A stretch of DNA of 64,000 nucleotides, taken from the NCBI RefSeq assembly GCF_030532325.1, contig NZ_JAUNLS010000011.1, positions 1 through 64,000 on the forward strand. Reading direction: 5' to 3'. The notes under the pieces were generated by a model that was given only the letters and a program-made list of their open reading frames with translations, searched no databases and was not told the DNA's origin. The DNA comes from Corynebacterium sp. (GTDB lineage: Bacteria; Actinomycetota; Actinomycetes; Mycobacteriales; Mycobacteriaceae). Below, piece by piece: positions 63,343 to 64,000 of the stretch (positions within the stretch are counted from its first letter, which is position 1; each line of letters opens with the position of its first letter). Made by a program: the position numbers and the translations under genes.

Positions 63343-64000
63343 ATGGATGCTACGAACGTGCAGAATGCACAGGGTGCACAGGACTCGCAGAACCGAGTGG
63401 AGTTTCAGCAGCTGCCCGCCATCCCGGATCTCACGCGGCTCTACCTGGGCCAGGCCTTCCGGGCGCTGCCCCTGCTAGGCGGCACGCAGCGGGTGGTCGA
63501 TGATCCGCGCGTTGGATTCCGGGTCTCCGGCGTGCGCACCGATCCCGGGCAGCTGGCCGCGTACTGCTCCGCGGTGGGCTTTGCGCTTGGCGATGCCCTC
63601 CCCGCCTCCTTCCCCTACCTCCTCAGCTTCCCCCTGGCCATTGCGGTCATGGACGCGCCGGGCTTCCCCTTCCCGGCAATGGGCGCGGTGCACCTGAGCA
63701 ATGTCATCACCCAGCACCGGCCGGTGCACGCCGGCGAGAGCCTGGGGCTGGAGGTCTTTGCCGATAACCTGCGCGCCCACCGCAAGGGGTTGGTCATCGA
63801 CATGCACACCCGGCTGCGTGCGGGCGGGGAGTTGGCCTGGGAGCAGACCTCGAGTTTCCTCTCCGTCGGCGCGACCTGGAGCGCGGACACCCCGGAGCAC
63901 GTGCGCGAGCGCCCGGAGGATTCTTGCCGGCGGGCTGGCACGCCGCTGGCTGCGCGCGAGCTCTTCGCACACACCGCCGCCGCGCGCCTGGACTTCAGCC
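63343..64000 (+). CDS. MaoC-like 3-hydroxyacyl dehydratase (HtdX-like), cut by window end
   Basis: The first 219 codons are visible. The protein opens with about 20 Gln/Asn-rich residues, then a double-hotdog type N-terminal domain with FPFPAMGAVHLSNVITQHRP, matching MaoC/HtdX-like dehydratases, which hydrate or dehydrate (R)-3-hydroxyacyl-CoA. The catalytic hydratase domain with its Asp/His pair would lie right of the window; the last visible part (ARELFAHTAAARLDFS) is just where it begins. It is cotranscribed with fabG4 (3-nt gap). With fadA2 opposite, the genes supply reductase, dehydratase and thiolase of one acyl-CoA cycle. Confidence 0.8.
   Translation, partial: MDATNVQNAQGAQDSQNRVEFQQLPAIPDLTRLYLGQAFRALPLLGGTQRVVDDPRVGFRVSGVRTDPGQLAAYCSAVGFALGDALPASFPYLLSFPLAIAVMDAPGFPFPAMGAVHLSNVITQHRPVHAGESLGLEVFADNLRAHRKGLVIDMHTRLRAGGELAWEQTSSFLSVGATWSADTPEHVRERPEDSCRRAGTPLAARELFAHTAAARLDFS

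Overview
The window is a high-GC actinobacterial chromosome segment, almost certainly a Corynebacterium outside the C. glutamicum lineage; a skin or mucosal species near C. striatum, C. minutissimum or C. aurimucosum is my inference. The evidence is a corynomycolyltransferase, thrE, two lacI-to-thrE and pqo-to-pur blocks in the order I remember from C. glutamicum, a PhoP-type two-component pair, an htdX-fabG4-fadA2 arrangement, and sortase-assembled Spa-type pili. Many start codons lie 6-8 nt after a TANNNT box, the leaderless arrangement common in this genus.

Layout. 0.2-3.6 kb, minus strand: an esterase behind a zinc-type metal ABC importer. 3.7 kb: a LacI regulator (ipsA-like). 4.8-9.5 kb, minus strand: trehalose synthesis (otsB, lipoprotein, otsA, small basic protein) and thrE. 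9.6-14.1 kb: tRNA-Thr, an MFS transporter relic, pqo and the phoR/phoS two-component system. 14.1-31.8 kb: six purine genes (purD, purB, purC, purS, purQ, purL) interleaved with secreted lipases, a frameshifted oligopeptidase B, a DUF2334 protein and an ExeM/NucH nuclease.

31.8-54.7 kb is the accessory part. It has a wall-anchored adhesin whose frame is broken at a G9 tract (likely phase-variable, OFF as read); a defence island with one large Type ISP restriction-modification enzyme followed by a MORC/MutL-like GHKL ATPase and a Z1-domain SF2 ATPase; and a complete pilus locus on the minus strand (major pilin, class C sortase, minor pilin, tip pilin, second class C sortase). Strong terminators separate the adhesin, the defence genes and the pilus locus.

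54.7-64 kb returns to chromosomal genes: a Cys-rich Crp/Fnr regulator divergent from a copZ-like chaperone and a P1B-type ATPase, with an Fnr-like box between them; a corynomycolyltransferase; a TrhA/hemolysin III protein; and the lipid divergon fadA2 | fabG4-htdX, cut by the window end.

Most interesting are the G-tract adhesin switch, the Type ISP + GHKL + Z1 cluster with a low-GC block at the specificity domain, and the widespread leaderless promoters.
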